Shown piece after piece: positions 14,217 to 26,235 of a DNA stretch of 64,000 nucleotides (positions are counted from its first letter, which is position 1; each line of letters begins with the position of its first letter). A model generated the notes under the pieces. The model worked only from the letters and a program-made list of their open reading frames with translations. It did no database searches and was not told the origin of the DNA. The stretch covers positions 1 through 64,000 of the forward strand of contig JACGCK010000130.1 of the NCBI GenBank assembly GCA_014925825.1, given 5' to 3'. The position numbers and the translations under genes were made by a program. The stretch comes from Pholiota molesta. Its lineage: Eukaryota > Basidiomycota > Agaricomycetes > Agaricales > Strophariaceae.

Positions 14217-14813
14217 GGGCTATTGAACGTATGGAGGGCCAGACGGACGAGTTTAGTGACTGCAACGGCCGTCCAGCAATCGCCTGCTGTCCAAACACGG
14301 GCCTTCGTCGCACTCTCTGGACTTGCGGCCGCGGAAGTCGACGATGACTTCCTGTATCAAATCTTGGTCGCATTCAACGGTACAATGAGCAAGGCCAACG
14401 AATCAAACACGACGACGATAGTCATCTCAAGCCTTGCGAACTCTTGTCCAGAAATTATTGGAATCACGTATGCTTCATGTTTCTTTCTCTCTTTCGATGA
14501 CTTGAATTTCTAATTCACTGTCTGTTCTAGGTACGACACGCTGCAGGATCGCATTCACGACACATTCGCGAACTCTTCGAATGCATCCATCATCCGATCG
14601 GTGTCCACGATCTTCCGCGCCGCCTTACAAGACAAGGGACCGACATCCACTCTTGGCACCATCGAAGAAAACTCTATTTCACCCGGCCGATCTTATGTGA
14701 AGTTTGGAATGCAAGGGCTCGCTATCAACTTCACATTCTTACCCCCCAATCGCGGTGTCGCAACCAGAATGATCAATTGGATCCCAACACTGGTAACTCT
14801 CATGATATCATAA
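14217..14813 (+). pseudogene. Fragment resembling a fungal NF1/IRA Ras-GAP
   Basis: Two exons join across a GT-AG intron (about 14469-14530). The first contains VQTRAFVALSGLAAAEVDDD followed by FLYQILVAFNG, which resembles the HEAT-like region of fungal IRA/neurofibromin proteins as I remember them (RAFIALG..DVDDDFLYQMLVAF). The second (YDTLQDRIHDTF onwards) continues plausibly, with FTFLPPNRG and WIPTL. No GAP catalytic domain is present and there is no clear start, so at most it is a transposed piece of a much larger gene. Identification is from memory of a short motif. Confidence 0.35.
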
Positions 14814-15234
14814 TTTATCAGGTAAGCCTTATCGTTCTTCATCACTCTGCCCCAAGTCTCATGTGCATTGTTTTGATTGATAGCTAATTCAAATGGCGGG
14901 GGACCAGGATGAGAAAGTGGGGGAAGAAAGGGAGTGCATGCCGTTTGCCCTGTTGGGCAGTGGGCATGGTAGTTCGGATGGAAATTTATTGATGATTTTT
15001 TCTCTCTCATATATGTAGATGATTTACATTTGTATTTCGTTATTATTGGGAATTTCTGAAAAGCTTCTGATTGACCAGTCAAAACTTCTTCCGTACGCAC
15101 ACATGTCGAACATTGATTAATTAACAGAAGTGCAAAACAAACCTCAAGTAAGCACTTCGGCAGGATGAGCGACCGTTCGTAGCATGTAGCTGTCACTCGA
15201 CTAACGGCTTGAGTTTTTACAACACTGGCAGAAG

Positions 15235-15560
15235 CTCTGCATGAACATCGCTGACATCACGAACTATGCCGCGCCAGAGGTTGCCGCCCACACCTCATTC
15301 AGTACTTTGGCTTACTTCTGCAATGAGTTGAAGATGGAAAGTGTGCGCAACAGTTCATATGCCAATGCGCTGAAGGCATTGTGGATCGAGGACGCTGCGC
15401 CCTCGACACAGGTGGCAACCAGGAGCGGGGTCACAATGCCTTGCTTTATGGCTTGTGGAAGTTGACAGGTGCATGGCCAAAATAATGACAATGGTGACCG
15501 GTGCAGGTGAGGGCTCGCAGCGAGAATGACGGTGCAGGTCGTGATGACGGTGGTTAAATT
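15235..15560 (-). pseudogene. ABC transporter fragment (TMD1)
   Basis: The plus-strand translation PEVAAHTSFSTLAYFC and ANALKALWIEDAAPSTQVAT matches, position by position, the antisense translation of the ABC exporter at about 44,310-44,510 (PDVAAHTPFSDRAWDC, AAALKALTVAIADAARSTRVAA). It is therefore a decayed minus-strand copy of that transmembrane segment. Flanking NBD sequence is absent. Confidence 0.75.
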
Positions 15561-15739
15561 TTAGAGGGGGATGAGAGAGGAGGCGATCTAGACGTCATCT
15601 ATTGTAATACAACTGGGAGGATCAGAATTAGAATCCAAGGATGCTCGGTCAGGCTCCCTTCTCTTGCAGAAAATGGCGCACTCCGATACTCTCCGATATG
15701 ACACAGGAGTGCTGTAGGCTGCTGTAGACTGTATAGACA

Positions 15740-15792
15740 CAAAGGTACCTAATACAGCCTTGAACGCTTGAACGTTTGAACGTTTGAACATG
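15740..15792 (+). repeat. Short tandem repeat TTGAACGNT
   Basis: Three to four imperfect 9-bp units reading TTGAACGCT/TTGAACGTT. Confidence 0.6.
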
Positions 15793-16022
15793 ACAGTGCA
15801 AGATTTTGACAGTTCCGGGCCTTGGCCTTGTGAAAAGAAGAGAATATGGTACGGTGGTAAATTTTGGGTAAATTGGTGTTACAGTGTCTTGCATAGCCTC
15901 GTCTCTACTTCGTGCACCTCCAGCCGCCCTCGGGAGCCTGTCCGCTTTGGGGACCGTGAGCATGGGAAGCTGTCAAGGCGCTCGCTCACTCGCATCTGAG
16001 TTGTGCAAAACAACATGCAAGA

Positions 16023-16092
16023 TAGGCTCGTGACCAGCCGTTTCTTTCGAACTCCGCAAGCTGTTCTCAGAAACGGCTGGGACAAACGAACG
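16023..16092 (+). repeat. Left terminus of the transposon with hairpin
   Basis: The terminal repeat TAGGCTCGTGACCAG runs into a perfect 12-bp stem: CCAGCCGTTTCT at 16034-16045 pairs with AGAAACGGCTGG at 16069-16080, with a 23-nt loop. GGACAAAC follows, and the same octamer occupies the matching place at the right end. Confidence 0.85.
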
Positions 16093-16172
16093 TGTTTTAA
16101 GAGGGTCACACTTTGTCACGTTGGACTTAGCCAAATTCCGTTGATTTCGGTAGACGCCCACGTACTCAATGC

Positions 16173-19100
16173 CTATTCCTCATCTTCTGCCTCGCTCTCA
16201 CTGCTACTACTATCGTTATACTCTATCGGAAACTCATCCATATCCAGCTCCACGTCCTCCGCACTCAATCTTTGAAGTGTAGGCTCCAAAATACCATGTT
16301 CCAAGTCCTCAAGTATCATGTCCGCCTCGGTTGGTTCATCATCAATGACTTCGAGTTCGAGGGAGTTATCTGCTGGCAAGTTTGTGAGTAAGTCAAAATT
16401 CTTCTGTACTCCAACATCTTGCTCATGAGTGCTTGCTAGTGGTGTTGCGGCCTCCAAATCCGATTGATCTGGCAAATCTGGAGTGCCCAAGATGGTCGTC
16501 TTTGTGGGATCTGGTGATATCGATGGCAGTGATAGAGCGGACACCGGGTGCATCTTTCTTCTTCTTTGAAGCTTTTGGAAGGCTTCATTATACTCATATA
16601 GAGGGCTTTTGGGACCATCTTCGAGGCTTCGCAACCCAGCAGCAATCACATCTTTGACAGGCTCATCACCATCCTCCAAAACTCGCCCTTTCTTCAATCG
16701 GTAAACGTTGTTGTCGTCAAGACTTTCCATGAGTGCCGCTATGTCATCGGTTAGATCTGGAGGTGCGTGTCGTGTTCCCTGATCCGAGCCAAGCATATCA
16801 TTGAAGTTATGTGCAACTTTACGCAGGGCATCGCAAAGCGGAGCCATGGTTTCTAACCACTCCCATGATGAGTTAGCACCATGCGCCTTGTATGCATTCT
16901 AGGTTTATAGTCAGTTAATCGATTTTTGTGATTACAATATACAATTGTAACGACTATGCTTACTTTAATCCAAAAATTGAGATGCTCTTGTATGAGGTCA
17001 AACTCACAGAATGAATTCGGATTCCCAGTTGTATTGAGTAGCCAGTTCTTGAGCACGATATCTCTGTATGTCCAGTCAAAGATGTGAATATGTTAGTCAA
17101 TGAATAGAAAAGAAACGAACCGTATCGCTTTTGGCCAGACATTGGTAAGGTTATGGATGAAATGCAACATTTCGTATGCATATTTTGTTCGGCCATTCCC
17201 TCGAAACGCCAGAGCCCATATCTTGAGGACTAGAACAACCCTGCCAGAGTCACCGGCCTTGACAGCATCAGTGAACTCCCGTGAAATGAGAGCATCGCAC
17301 ATATAGAGAAGCGCGTTCTCGAATACCATATCTCCTTCTGTAGGTGTTTCACTCTTGCACCTCTCACGATCCCATCGCAGTTCTTCCACCTTGAAAGGGC
17401 TGGCGTATTCATCGTAAATTCGCTCGGCATGCTGAAAAAATTCATTCCAACTTGTGACCTTCAGAAGATATTCTTCAAGCGAGGCATGTCCAGAGACAAG
17501 AAGAAGGCAGTGGAGAACACGGGCATAAAGCGAGGTAAAGACGAGATCTCAACACGTTCTGAAAGTGGGAAGCGAGGAGATTGTGATGGGTAGCCTATCT
17601 AGATGAGCGTTGTGGAACCAAAGGGAGCCTGGGTTTCGCGATCGAGTATCTGCCTTGCCAAAGTGGCTCAAGAGCGTGCCATGAATATCAGCAATCTTTG
17701 CATGGAATAACCCAGGAATCCATACACCCCAAAAAAAAACCAGGCTCTCCGTCTTCATGCCCAGCTCTGATATTCTCGAGGGCCCGAAGCCGTGCAATAG
17801 ATAACTGGTCGCCGCTCATGAACCGAACCCGTTGCTCAGCGCCAGGAGATTCGCCAAGATGGAGCTCATCATAGATTGCCTCGCAAACCTCGGCATTCCC
17901 TGTAATCGTTGATTCGTCAATATTCCATGCAGGCAGAGGGTGAAGTTCAGAGCGGTGAACTTCTATTTTCTCTTCGCTAGTTGGCTGCTCTTTCTCCATT
18001 TCTTTTTCGAACCGTCTGAAGCCTTCACCACCGAACTTGATGATGATTCGAAGAATCGTGAATACGAGCGATTTTGAAAAGGCGCGACTTTCAGCAGGTG
18101 TATGCAAGATATCGTCGCGCTTCAGCACTGGCGCCTCCAGAAATGCTGTCTGGAACTTGTTCAAGTCGAGGTCCTCCACCTTTGCGTCGAACAGTGGGAC
18201 TATTGTCGCACATGTTCCATTCTCTTGCGTGTCTAGATACTAGAATTAATGCAAATCGTGTTGTAAGTACAAAAAAGCGTACCGTGACGGCCAATTATTT
18301 GCTCTGCATTATTGAAGTTCATATTGATATTATCGTATACTGTTGCGAAGAGTCCTTCAGCAGCGATATTGCGTGCTTCCTGGCGCATAGACTCCGAGAG
18401 CTGATGAAGTGTGCCCGTTTTCCCAACCACAGCTGTAACTTGATCTGTTCCCTCTCCTGCTGAATCCTGCAGACTTTCTTGTTCAGGTCCTTCTACTGCA
18501 TTCTGTGAGCCCCGGGTCCGACTCCGTGTCACTCGCTGCCGCCGCCGATTTTTGGAAATCAAGTTGGAATAACTCTCTGCGAGGCCTAACGACGAAATGA
18601 CTGTCATTAATTGACACTGTGCTCCTGCGGAGTACATGTACACCGAAATCATACGCTTTACTCGATTGTTTGAGCGACTGTATTCTCCGAGGCAGGCAAG
18701 TGCTGCAGAAGTGGTCACCTACACATCGATGGACAATGAGACTTGTTAGTCTTGACTCTCGTAATAATCACTCTAGGACACATTGCGCACCATCTGTGTT
18801 TTCACTTTGCGTAGCTCAGTATGCTTGTCAGCATTTTGAGAGGTTGCCAAAGCCCTCAGCATTTGCATGCTCACTGGAGCGACTTCGTCGGATGAAAGCC
18901 AGTCATGCAGCTTGCTAAAACTGAAGGACGTTACAAATTCTCCGTCAATTTGTTGCCCTCGAGTCTGCAATTCTTTCGACTTTGTAATGTGTGCTGCCTC
19001 GCGCGCAATAAGTTTGGAGACATGGTTGCATGCCCACTCCGTTACTTCCTGTCTTGCATCAGCGGTGTTCTTTGACGAAGTCCACCAGTCTAGAATTCGA

Positions 19101-19534
19101 GTTGCGTTTCCGTGGTTGATGAAAAATCCATGCCACCTCAATGTTCCCTGCTTGTTGGAAGGATCGAAGACGTACTCCATCAAGTCCCATAGCTGTATTC
19201 CATCCTCTTTCATCCTCTGCAAAGCTTTATCGAGTTTCCCAGCACGTATAGCCTTTGCTGTAGCCTCTCGCGCCACTCGTGCTTCATTTTGAAACTGCTG
19301 TTTCTTCGCAATCGTTATTCCTCGTGCTTTGAATCCCTTGCGAATTCGATGGGCTTTACGTTCTTCCAGGTTCTTGTCGATGATGGGGCTACTCATCTGA
19401 GGGCCACTTGAAGGCGGAAGACTGGAGCACCTGCGACGGGGTGTGGCTACTAATCCAGCCTCTTCCAATTTTTTGTGGAAGCTAACAAAGGCGATATCAT
19501 CGTCGCTTTCAGATAAAGAAGATAACTCGCTCAT
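16173..19534 (-). pseudogene. DUF6589 domain protein, frameshifted and stopped
   Basis: Starts at the ATG at 19532-19534 (MSELSSLSESDDD) and ends at 16173. The exon chain has introns at about 18723-18787, 18247-18282, 17055-17115 and 16899-16962, all GT-AG. The core motifs WGVWIPGLFHAKIADIHGT and FRGNGRTKYAYEMLHFIHNL, with LTNVWP and KNWLLNTTGNPNSF nearby, are those I associate with DUF6589 proteins of Agaricomycetes. The C-terminus is acidic and serine-rich (SSSSESEAEDEE). Two lesions break it. A run of nine T on the coding strand (17731-17739) is one too many for the frame. A TGA at 17549-17551 replaces the Arg codon expected in RTCRDLVF, consistent with CGA-to-TGA decay. In this context it is the likely transposase. 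Confidence 0.8.
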
Positions 19535-19669
19535 AGCAGTCAGAGAGAAACTTGGAGCAGGTGAAGAGTATTCAATCAATTGCAAATAAAGCTACAGAAT
19601 GTAACCAGCGGACTTTTGATCACAACGCACTGACCACCATAACCTAACTTGTCACCTCCCTCATACGAA
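19535..19669. promoter_or_regulatory. Shared bidirectional promoter gap
   Basis: Only 135 bp separate the ATG of the minus-strand DUF6589 gene from that of the plus-strand helicase. Any 5' leaders and core promoters must share this interval, suggesting joint expression. I see no clear TATA box. Confidence 0.6.
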
Positions 19670-20103
19670 ATGCCAGCATTGCCGCGGTCACTCAAAGCCA
19701 AAGCCAAGGCGAAGAAATCCAAGAAGCCGAAAGAGCCTCGAAAAGCGTCGTGGCAGGGTATTCTAAAAGAAAAGCTAGGCAATTTGGCCGAAAAGATCAA
19801 AAGAAAATTTAACTGGACTCACACACCACACGAGTTTCAAGTCGAGGCCGTCGCAGCCCAGCTTATGCGAAAGGATGTCTTAATCCATGCTGGTACTGGA
19901 TCCGGGAAGACAGCTGTCGCAGCTGGGCCATTTGCACATGAGGGTACAGAGGGAATGGTCTCTTTTATGGTCTCGCCATTGATTGCTCTACAGGAGGAGC
20001 AGGTACGTCATTAGCATTTTTATTCTGAGACATGAGATTGACTAACCATGATCGACAGGCTGCAACCTTTCGCGATGAATTCAAGCTGGCGGCTATCGCT
20101 GTC

Positions 20104-21378
20104 TAGGGCTGAGCACGGGTGCGGGTCCACACAGGTAACCCGCAGGTATACCTGTGGGAATACCTGCGGGTCAAGTGATCCGCGGATCCGGGTCACCCGT
20201 GACTACGGGTCACCGCGGATCCGGGTATGGATTTCGGCGACGGGAGGTCTACCTGCGGGTACCTCCGACCCGCACGCTAATTTCAAGCTCCGCTTCAATG
20301 AACTGCAACGAACGTTCCACGGATTGTTTCTTATCTCCTCGTCAATTCACCCCGCCCACGTCAACTCACCGCGCTGCCCACGCCGACTCGCGCTCCCCAG
20401 ACGACACGACGGCGCCGCGCGGAGTCCGCACGACCACGTACGGACGACACGCCTGGAACGACGAAGGAAGGGGAGCGAGCAAGGGGAGACCCGGGTGCGG
20501 GAGACCCACAAGGTACGTCCCCTACGCAGTTCGCCATCGCTCGCCGGTGACCCCTCCCCCTCCCCACAGCCTCCATGCACGACGACGACGCGCCGCGGCC
20601 AGCCCGTCCGACGGGCGTGCCACGTCACCCGCCCGCGACGTCGTGCCGTGGCGCCCGCACACGACGACAACGGCCGTCCACCGCCCGCCATGTCGTCCCG
20701 CGACGCCTGCCACGTCGTCCCGCGGTGCATGACACCACGAAGATTTCCGTACCCCCACTACGTCGTCCCGCGGCATTCCCGCGACGCCCGCCACGTCGTC
20801 CCGCGGTACACAACACACCGACGACGGGCACCCCCGCGACGTCCGCAGCCTGCGACGTTATGCCGTGGCGCCCGCACGCGGCGCCCGCGCACGACGACCA
20901 CGGCCCCGCACCGCCCGCCACATCGTCCCGCGGCGCACGACATGACGACGACGGCCCCGCACCCACACTATGTCGTCCCGCGGCGCTCGTACACCCCGGG
21001 CGTGCGACGTCACCCGCTCGCGACGTCGTGCCGCGGCGCCCGCACACCAGATGCCCCTCCCACCCCCTCCTCCCTCCCCTGCACCGTCTGTGCGTACAAA
21101 GGAGCTGCTTATAAAGCAGCTCCTGCGGCGCAGAGACGCATAGAGGGAGGGTTTTTGGCCTGACCACTGAGGGTACCCGCAGGTATACCTGCGAGTACCC
21201 GTCGGGATCCGCAGACTACAGGTATACCTGTAGGTACCTGCGACCCGCAGGTATTTGACCCGCGGATCCGGGTGATCCGTGGGAAAAAATCTTCGCGGGT
21301 GCGGGTATGGATTTTGGGCGCAAAAATACCCGTGGGTAGGGTCCGGGTAACCTGCGGGTGCACCCGTGCTCAGCCCTA
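20104..21378. mobile_element. hAT-like non-autonomous element in the helicase
   Basis: The ends are TAGGGCTGAGCACGGGTGC and its inverted copy at the right end. The octamer TCGCTGTC flanks it at 20096-20103 and 21379-21386, the 8-bp duplication of hAT elements. Both subterminal zones carry many CGGGTA/GCAGGTATACCTGCGGG repeats. The centre (about 20,340-21,060) is a degenerate CG-rich tandem array (units like GCCACGTCGTCCCGCGG) that opens long frames in every phase but codes for nothing recognisable. It lies inside exon 2 of the helicase. Confidence 0.92.
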
Positions 21379-24300
21379 TCGCTGTCAATAGCGCGCAGGG
21401 AGGGTGTACACAGGAGATGATGACTGTGCGCCATTTTTCTCGTTAGGATCTGGGCAGCTACTGATTAATCTTAGGATATATGCGCTGGAAAGTGGCAAAT
21501 AGTAATCATCTCACCTGAAATGATGCTTTCCAAGCGATTCGTCACCAATGTTCTGCGGAATAGAAACCTTGCCACGCGTGTGCTTTCTGTTATTGTGGAT
21601 GAGGCGCATGTCGTCTCACACTGGGGCGCTGGTTTTCGAAAGAAGTACGGCGTGCTTGGAATCTTGCGAGCACTCCTGCCGAAGAAAACGCCGATGGTCG
21701 CTATGTCAGCAACATTGCCCCCCCGCGTACGCGATGATGTACTCAAAAAACTGCAATTTAATCGGTCAGATTTTGTTGATATAAATTTAGGAAATGATCG
21801 TCCGAACGTTTCACTGGTCGTGCGAGCAATCCAAAACCCCTTGAACACATACACCGACCTCAATTTCGTCATTCCCTCTGGGATCACCAGCAGCGATAGC
21901 GTGAAGAAAACTTTTGTCTATGCTGATAGTGTGTCATTAGTCACGGAAATCACAGAGCATCTTTATTCCATCTCACCTGAAGAGTTCCGTGACCAGGGGA
22001 TCATTCGGCCATATAGCGCTGCTTATTCTTCAAAATATCGCCGCGATGTGATGGAGTTGTTCAAGGCGGGCGTCGTGCGGATTTTGGTTTGCACAGAAGC
22101 AGCAGGAATGGTGCGTGAGATCTACTCTGATCTTGATAAGCGTTTAAAGTGTGTGTGTAAATTAGGGATGCAACATACCAGATATTGATGTCGTCGTCCA
22201 GTGGAAACTGACTTCGAGCGTGTCAAGCTTTGTTCAGAGGGCAGGCAGAGCCGCTCGTGGAGCTGGTCGGTCAGGGCTTGCAGTGCTGCTAGTTGAAAAG
22301 ACAGCGTACGAGGCGGACCTATTCCAAATATCAGAGAGCCGTCTTGATAAGCAGGGTAAACAGAAGAAGAAGCTCACCGTGCGGCAGTCTTCAACATATG
22401 CGAAATCGGCGGACAAGCAGTATGCCGTCCATCGCGGTGTTCTGCGTGGTGCGTTCGGAGGTGCGAAGGATACATTTCCTATACCAGTTAACGAAACGGT
22501 CCCCGATGTTCCCTTGGATGCGAGCTCGATCGACGAGGGACTATATACGTTGGTCCAGACGAGAGGATGTCGCCGACAGGTTTTAACAAAAATCTACAGA
22601 AACAATACACCAAGTCAGTCAAATTTATCTACATATGTCAAAAAATCTTACTGGTTGTAGAGCCGACGGTCCCATGCTGTGATTTGTGCGATCCATGTCT
22701 CTTGAATCGTACTCGGCCAGCAGCTCCAGAACCTACGGTACGCAAAACGAGCGTCAAAACGGGTGTCTGCAATGAACACCTGATCAACGAGATCGCCGCA
22801 TGGCGGACAAGAATCTGGAAACGCGATTTTTCCAGCTCCCAATTCGGACCTTCAGCGATCTTGAGCAATGAGGCGATTGAAAGATTGTCTTCAGTGGGAC
22901 CAATCAAGGACCTGGCCGCGCTGCAACAAGTCTTAGGTGGTCAATGGCAGTGGTTTGAAAGGTACGGGGTGGAACTACTTACTGAGCATTGTAAATTGCC
23001 AGTTCCTGCGATGCAAGCGAAGGCTCGACAGCCGCGTGTTCAAAAACGTGTAGCAGAGCAAGATGAGAGTGGCGAGAGAAGTGGGAATGAGAGAGAGAAA
23101 CGACGTCGCGCATTGCCACCATCAATGCCCGCGCTAAATCCGGCGCTTCTCACACCTGTCATCCCCGCCGCCACTCCTTCGACTTCCGAGACGCGAAGTC
23201 TGATACCACCGCCATCGACACCAATACAACCCATGCCTATGTATATGGGATATCCCTCATTTTACGGCGCCTCGTCTTCGAGTCCGTTGGCCTCAAATCC
23301 ATATGCCGGATACTTCAATCGAACACCACAGTCAATGCCCGTTTATTCTCAAACTTATCCCACTTACCCGGGTCCAACAACCTACATCAGGAAAAACACT
23401 TATGGACTCAAGGTACCTCAAGGTACCTAAGGTACTTTAGGGTGCCCTAGGGCAGCCAGGGCATCAGGGCAATCAGGGAGCTTTGCGCGCTCTGAGGAAG
23501 AAGTCACTTTGATCAATATTCCCAGGGCAGCCTGGGTCAGACCTGGGATCATCCCAGGGCATCTTAGGGCTAGATTTGCAAGCCTGAAGAGTCTTCAGGT
23601 TGCTTTGAAATATTGGAGGGAGTATGGGGTGACTTGAAGACATCCTAAATTATATCGGAGAAGGGGGTTTTGTTTATTCAAATATTTATATTTCTCACTA
23701 GACTACATACTACAACATGTCTAAGACTATAAAATATGTATGCTAATTTATATCTACCCTTGAACCTTGTAATTCATGTAACAGCCGCCATCTATCATCC
23801 ACAGCCGCTGACATCATGTGTCAGCGTCATCATACGTGGTCCGCTGTCGTCGTTGTCCGCCGCCGCCGCCGTCGTTATCATGTATCATCCTCTGCCGCAG
23901 CCATCCCCCATCACGGCGCCATCCTTCTTCCGGCTCTTCTTGTGCTGCGGTGGGTGCCGTTGGTGGTTCCGTTGGCAGGCCAATGCGGCGGGCGATGCGT
24001 CGAGCAGAGTGGGAATCGGTGGGCGCAGAGGTCCGGGGGTGGGAAGCGTAGGCGGCGCATTCGTGCCCTGCCTTGGCCCTGCCGCGCAAATGTCAGCGTT
24101 TCCTCAGGCTGCACATCGCCGCAACGCAGACGTACCGTACACGCGACCGCGCGCCGTATCGCGCCCGCTGTCTTCCATCGTGTACGCCCCTGGCATGCCC
24201 TCTGAGCACTGGCGGACTTGCGCCGCCGCAAGCGCGTAATTGATGTGGAAGAGAGTCGTCGCGGGAATGGGCGAGCGGTGGGGCTCCGTGGTCGTCGATG

Positions 24301-24844
24301 GAGGGCTCGGCTAATGTGGTCTTGGCTGGTCTTGCGAACCGCGTTGCACGGCCGTGGGCATTCGAAAACGCGGATGCCACTGGAGGTGGTGGCTGGTGAG
24401 GACCAGAGCGCTGGCATGGGCGAGGTAAGAACGAGTGCAGCACAACGGAAGGCCACTTACGGTGTTGTCATCAACCAGCGCCCAACAACGCCTCCCGCGG
24501 CATCGAATACGGCGCCTGGCGCCCATGGCGTCGTCGCCCACGGCGCTTCGCAGGGCATTGGCTACAATGGATGGAATATGTGTGAGAGCACGACATAGGG
24601 GGAATAAAGCACTCACCTGGAAGAGAACGTTGTCAGTACAACGTTCCATGGACTTTGTTGCGACGTGGCACAGAGGGCCTGCGGTAAGCGCAGTTGTCGT
24701 GGTGAGCGGCCCGTGGATGTGTCCAGCGACTGAAGTTCGAGGTGGTGATGGAGGCCGTGGGCGAGCGAGCGAGCGAGCGGGGGTTGAGCAAGGTAGACCA
24801 AGGTAGGGCAAGGGTGGAAGAGGGTTGCAGTTGAACTTAGAGAA

Positions 24845-24875
24845 GTTGAACGTTGAAACTCGTTCAACGTTCAAC
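24845..24875. repeat. Perfect 13-bp inverted repeat
   Basis: GTTGAACGTTGAA and TTCAACGTTCAAC are separated by ACTCG. The half-motif TTCAACGTTCAAC also occurs near 11,717. It could be a protein-binding dyad or a remnant hairpin. Confidence 0.7.
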
Positions 24876-25959
24876 ACGTGCTTTCCGCCACGTGACTCAA
24901 ATCAATTTCAACACAATCTAAACGCGACGCGTCGACGCGTCTCGGCGTGTCTCGTTGTTTGGATGGAAGGTGGGAAAGCGGATTCAAGCTGGATCCGCTC
25001 TCCCACGTTTCAACAACTCCTCCGTCCCCTCCTCCATCTCAACTCAATCTTCGCCCCTTCGGCCTTCGTCGCGCGTCTCGGCGTTTGCCGAGACGTCCAT
25101 CATCCGTATCCGCACGATCCCGCGTTCCTCTCAACCACCAGCATCATTCCAACATCATTCACTCCATGCCACCCGCGCTCACTACCACATCGACGGGATT
25201 TGGGGACTGGAAGATGAAAGGGAAGACCCGGGGAGCGGGAGATCCGCCAGGTGCGCCCGAGTTAGCCTCCTTTCCCTTTCGCCTACTGACACCTCCCTCT
25301 CTCTGCTAGGCTTCGCTGACGAGGACGTCCGTTGGTACACGAACACCGACAGCACCGACAGCGGCGCGAGCCACAGCGGCCAACCGGCAACGGCAGTCCG
25401 ACATCGCGCATGGCAGCCTCCAGCACCACGGCGTGCTGCGCGCGTGGAGTGCTGCCGCAGTCGATGTGCACGGCTACGAGCAGCAGCGGCAGTTCGCGTA
25501 TGCCCTGCAGCAGGATGCTCGAGCATGTCGACGCCGCGTGAGATCATGCACGCGGCACGCCATGCGGCTCGTACTGCCATGGACGACACCAGCCACCCGC
25601 ACGATGGCCCGTCAACGATGCCCACGACGCCCACCACTGCGATGGACGCCCGCCACGTCACCCGCACCACCGACAACAACAATGGACGACGCCTGCCACG
25701 TCGCCCGCGCGTGTGCCATGTCGCCCCCACCGCCCGCCACGTCGTGCCGCGACGACGCCCACCATGTCGACGGGCGCTCGCCACGTCGCCCCCGCCGCCC
25801 GCCACGACGACGCCCGCCACGTCACCCACGACGGTAGGGGGGCAGAACGAAGGGCAGGCCGCCGAGGGCCGGGTCATTTACGTGCGTGCGCGCAAAAGCG
25901 CCGCGGGCCTCGCGGGCTGCGAGCTCGAGTGCGAGAAGTCGTCAAGCTGGCGCCGCGCC

Positions 25960-26235
25960 TCCTGAGCTAGCGCGTGCGGGCCTCGAGCTCGTCGCGCTGG
26001 CGCTCGACGGCGGCGAGGTGGGTTTCGTACAGTACGAAACCCCGCCGGCCGCGTGCATCTTGTGCCACGCGAGCTGCTGCGCGAGCGCGTCGAGCGACGT
26101 CTTGTGCGCCTTCGCGAAGTCCTTCCCGAAGCCGTCGTACAGGAGCATGTGCAGGTCATGCGCGCCGACGAGGGCGTCGAAGTGCTGTTCCGCGCCGGCG
26201 ATGGTGGTGAGGAGGGTTGGGGGAGGGTGAAGGTG
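25960..26235 (-). pseudogene. Possible captured coiled-coil gene fragment
   Basis: On the minus strand, one frame reads AGAEQHFDALVGAHDLHMLL, then a GFGKDFAKAHK segment and LAQQLAWHKMHAAGG. After a frame change it continues as HLAAVERQRDELEARTR. Both parts are heptad-like and far more protein-like than the rest of the element. A perfect 10-bp dyad (GGTTTCGTAC, 26030-26039, and GTACGAAACC, 26041-26050) sits exactly where the frame breaks. I do not recognise the parent gene. Confidence 0.35.

Noticed and set aside
20048..21167. A 371-codon plus-strand frame and long minus-strand frames in the same place
   Set aside because: All six phases are open because of a CG-rich degenerate tandem repeat inside the hAT-like element; no domain or exon logic.
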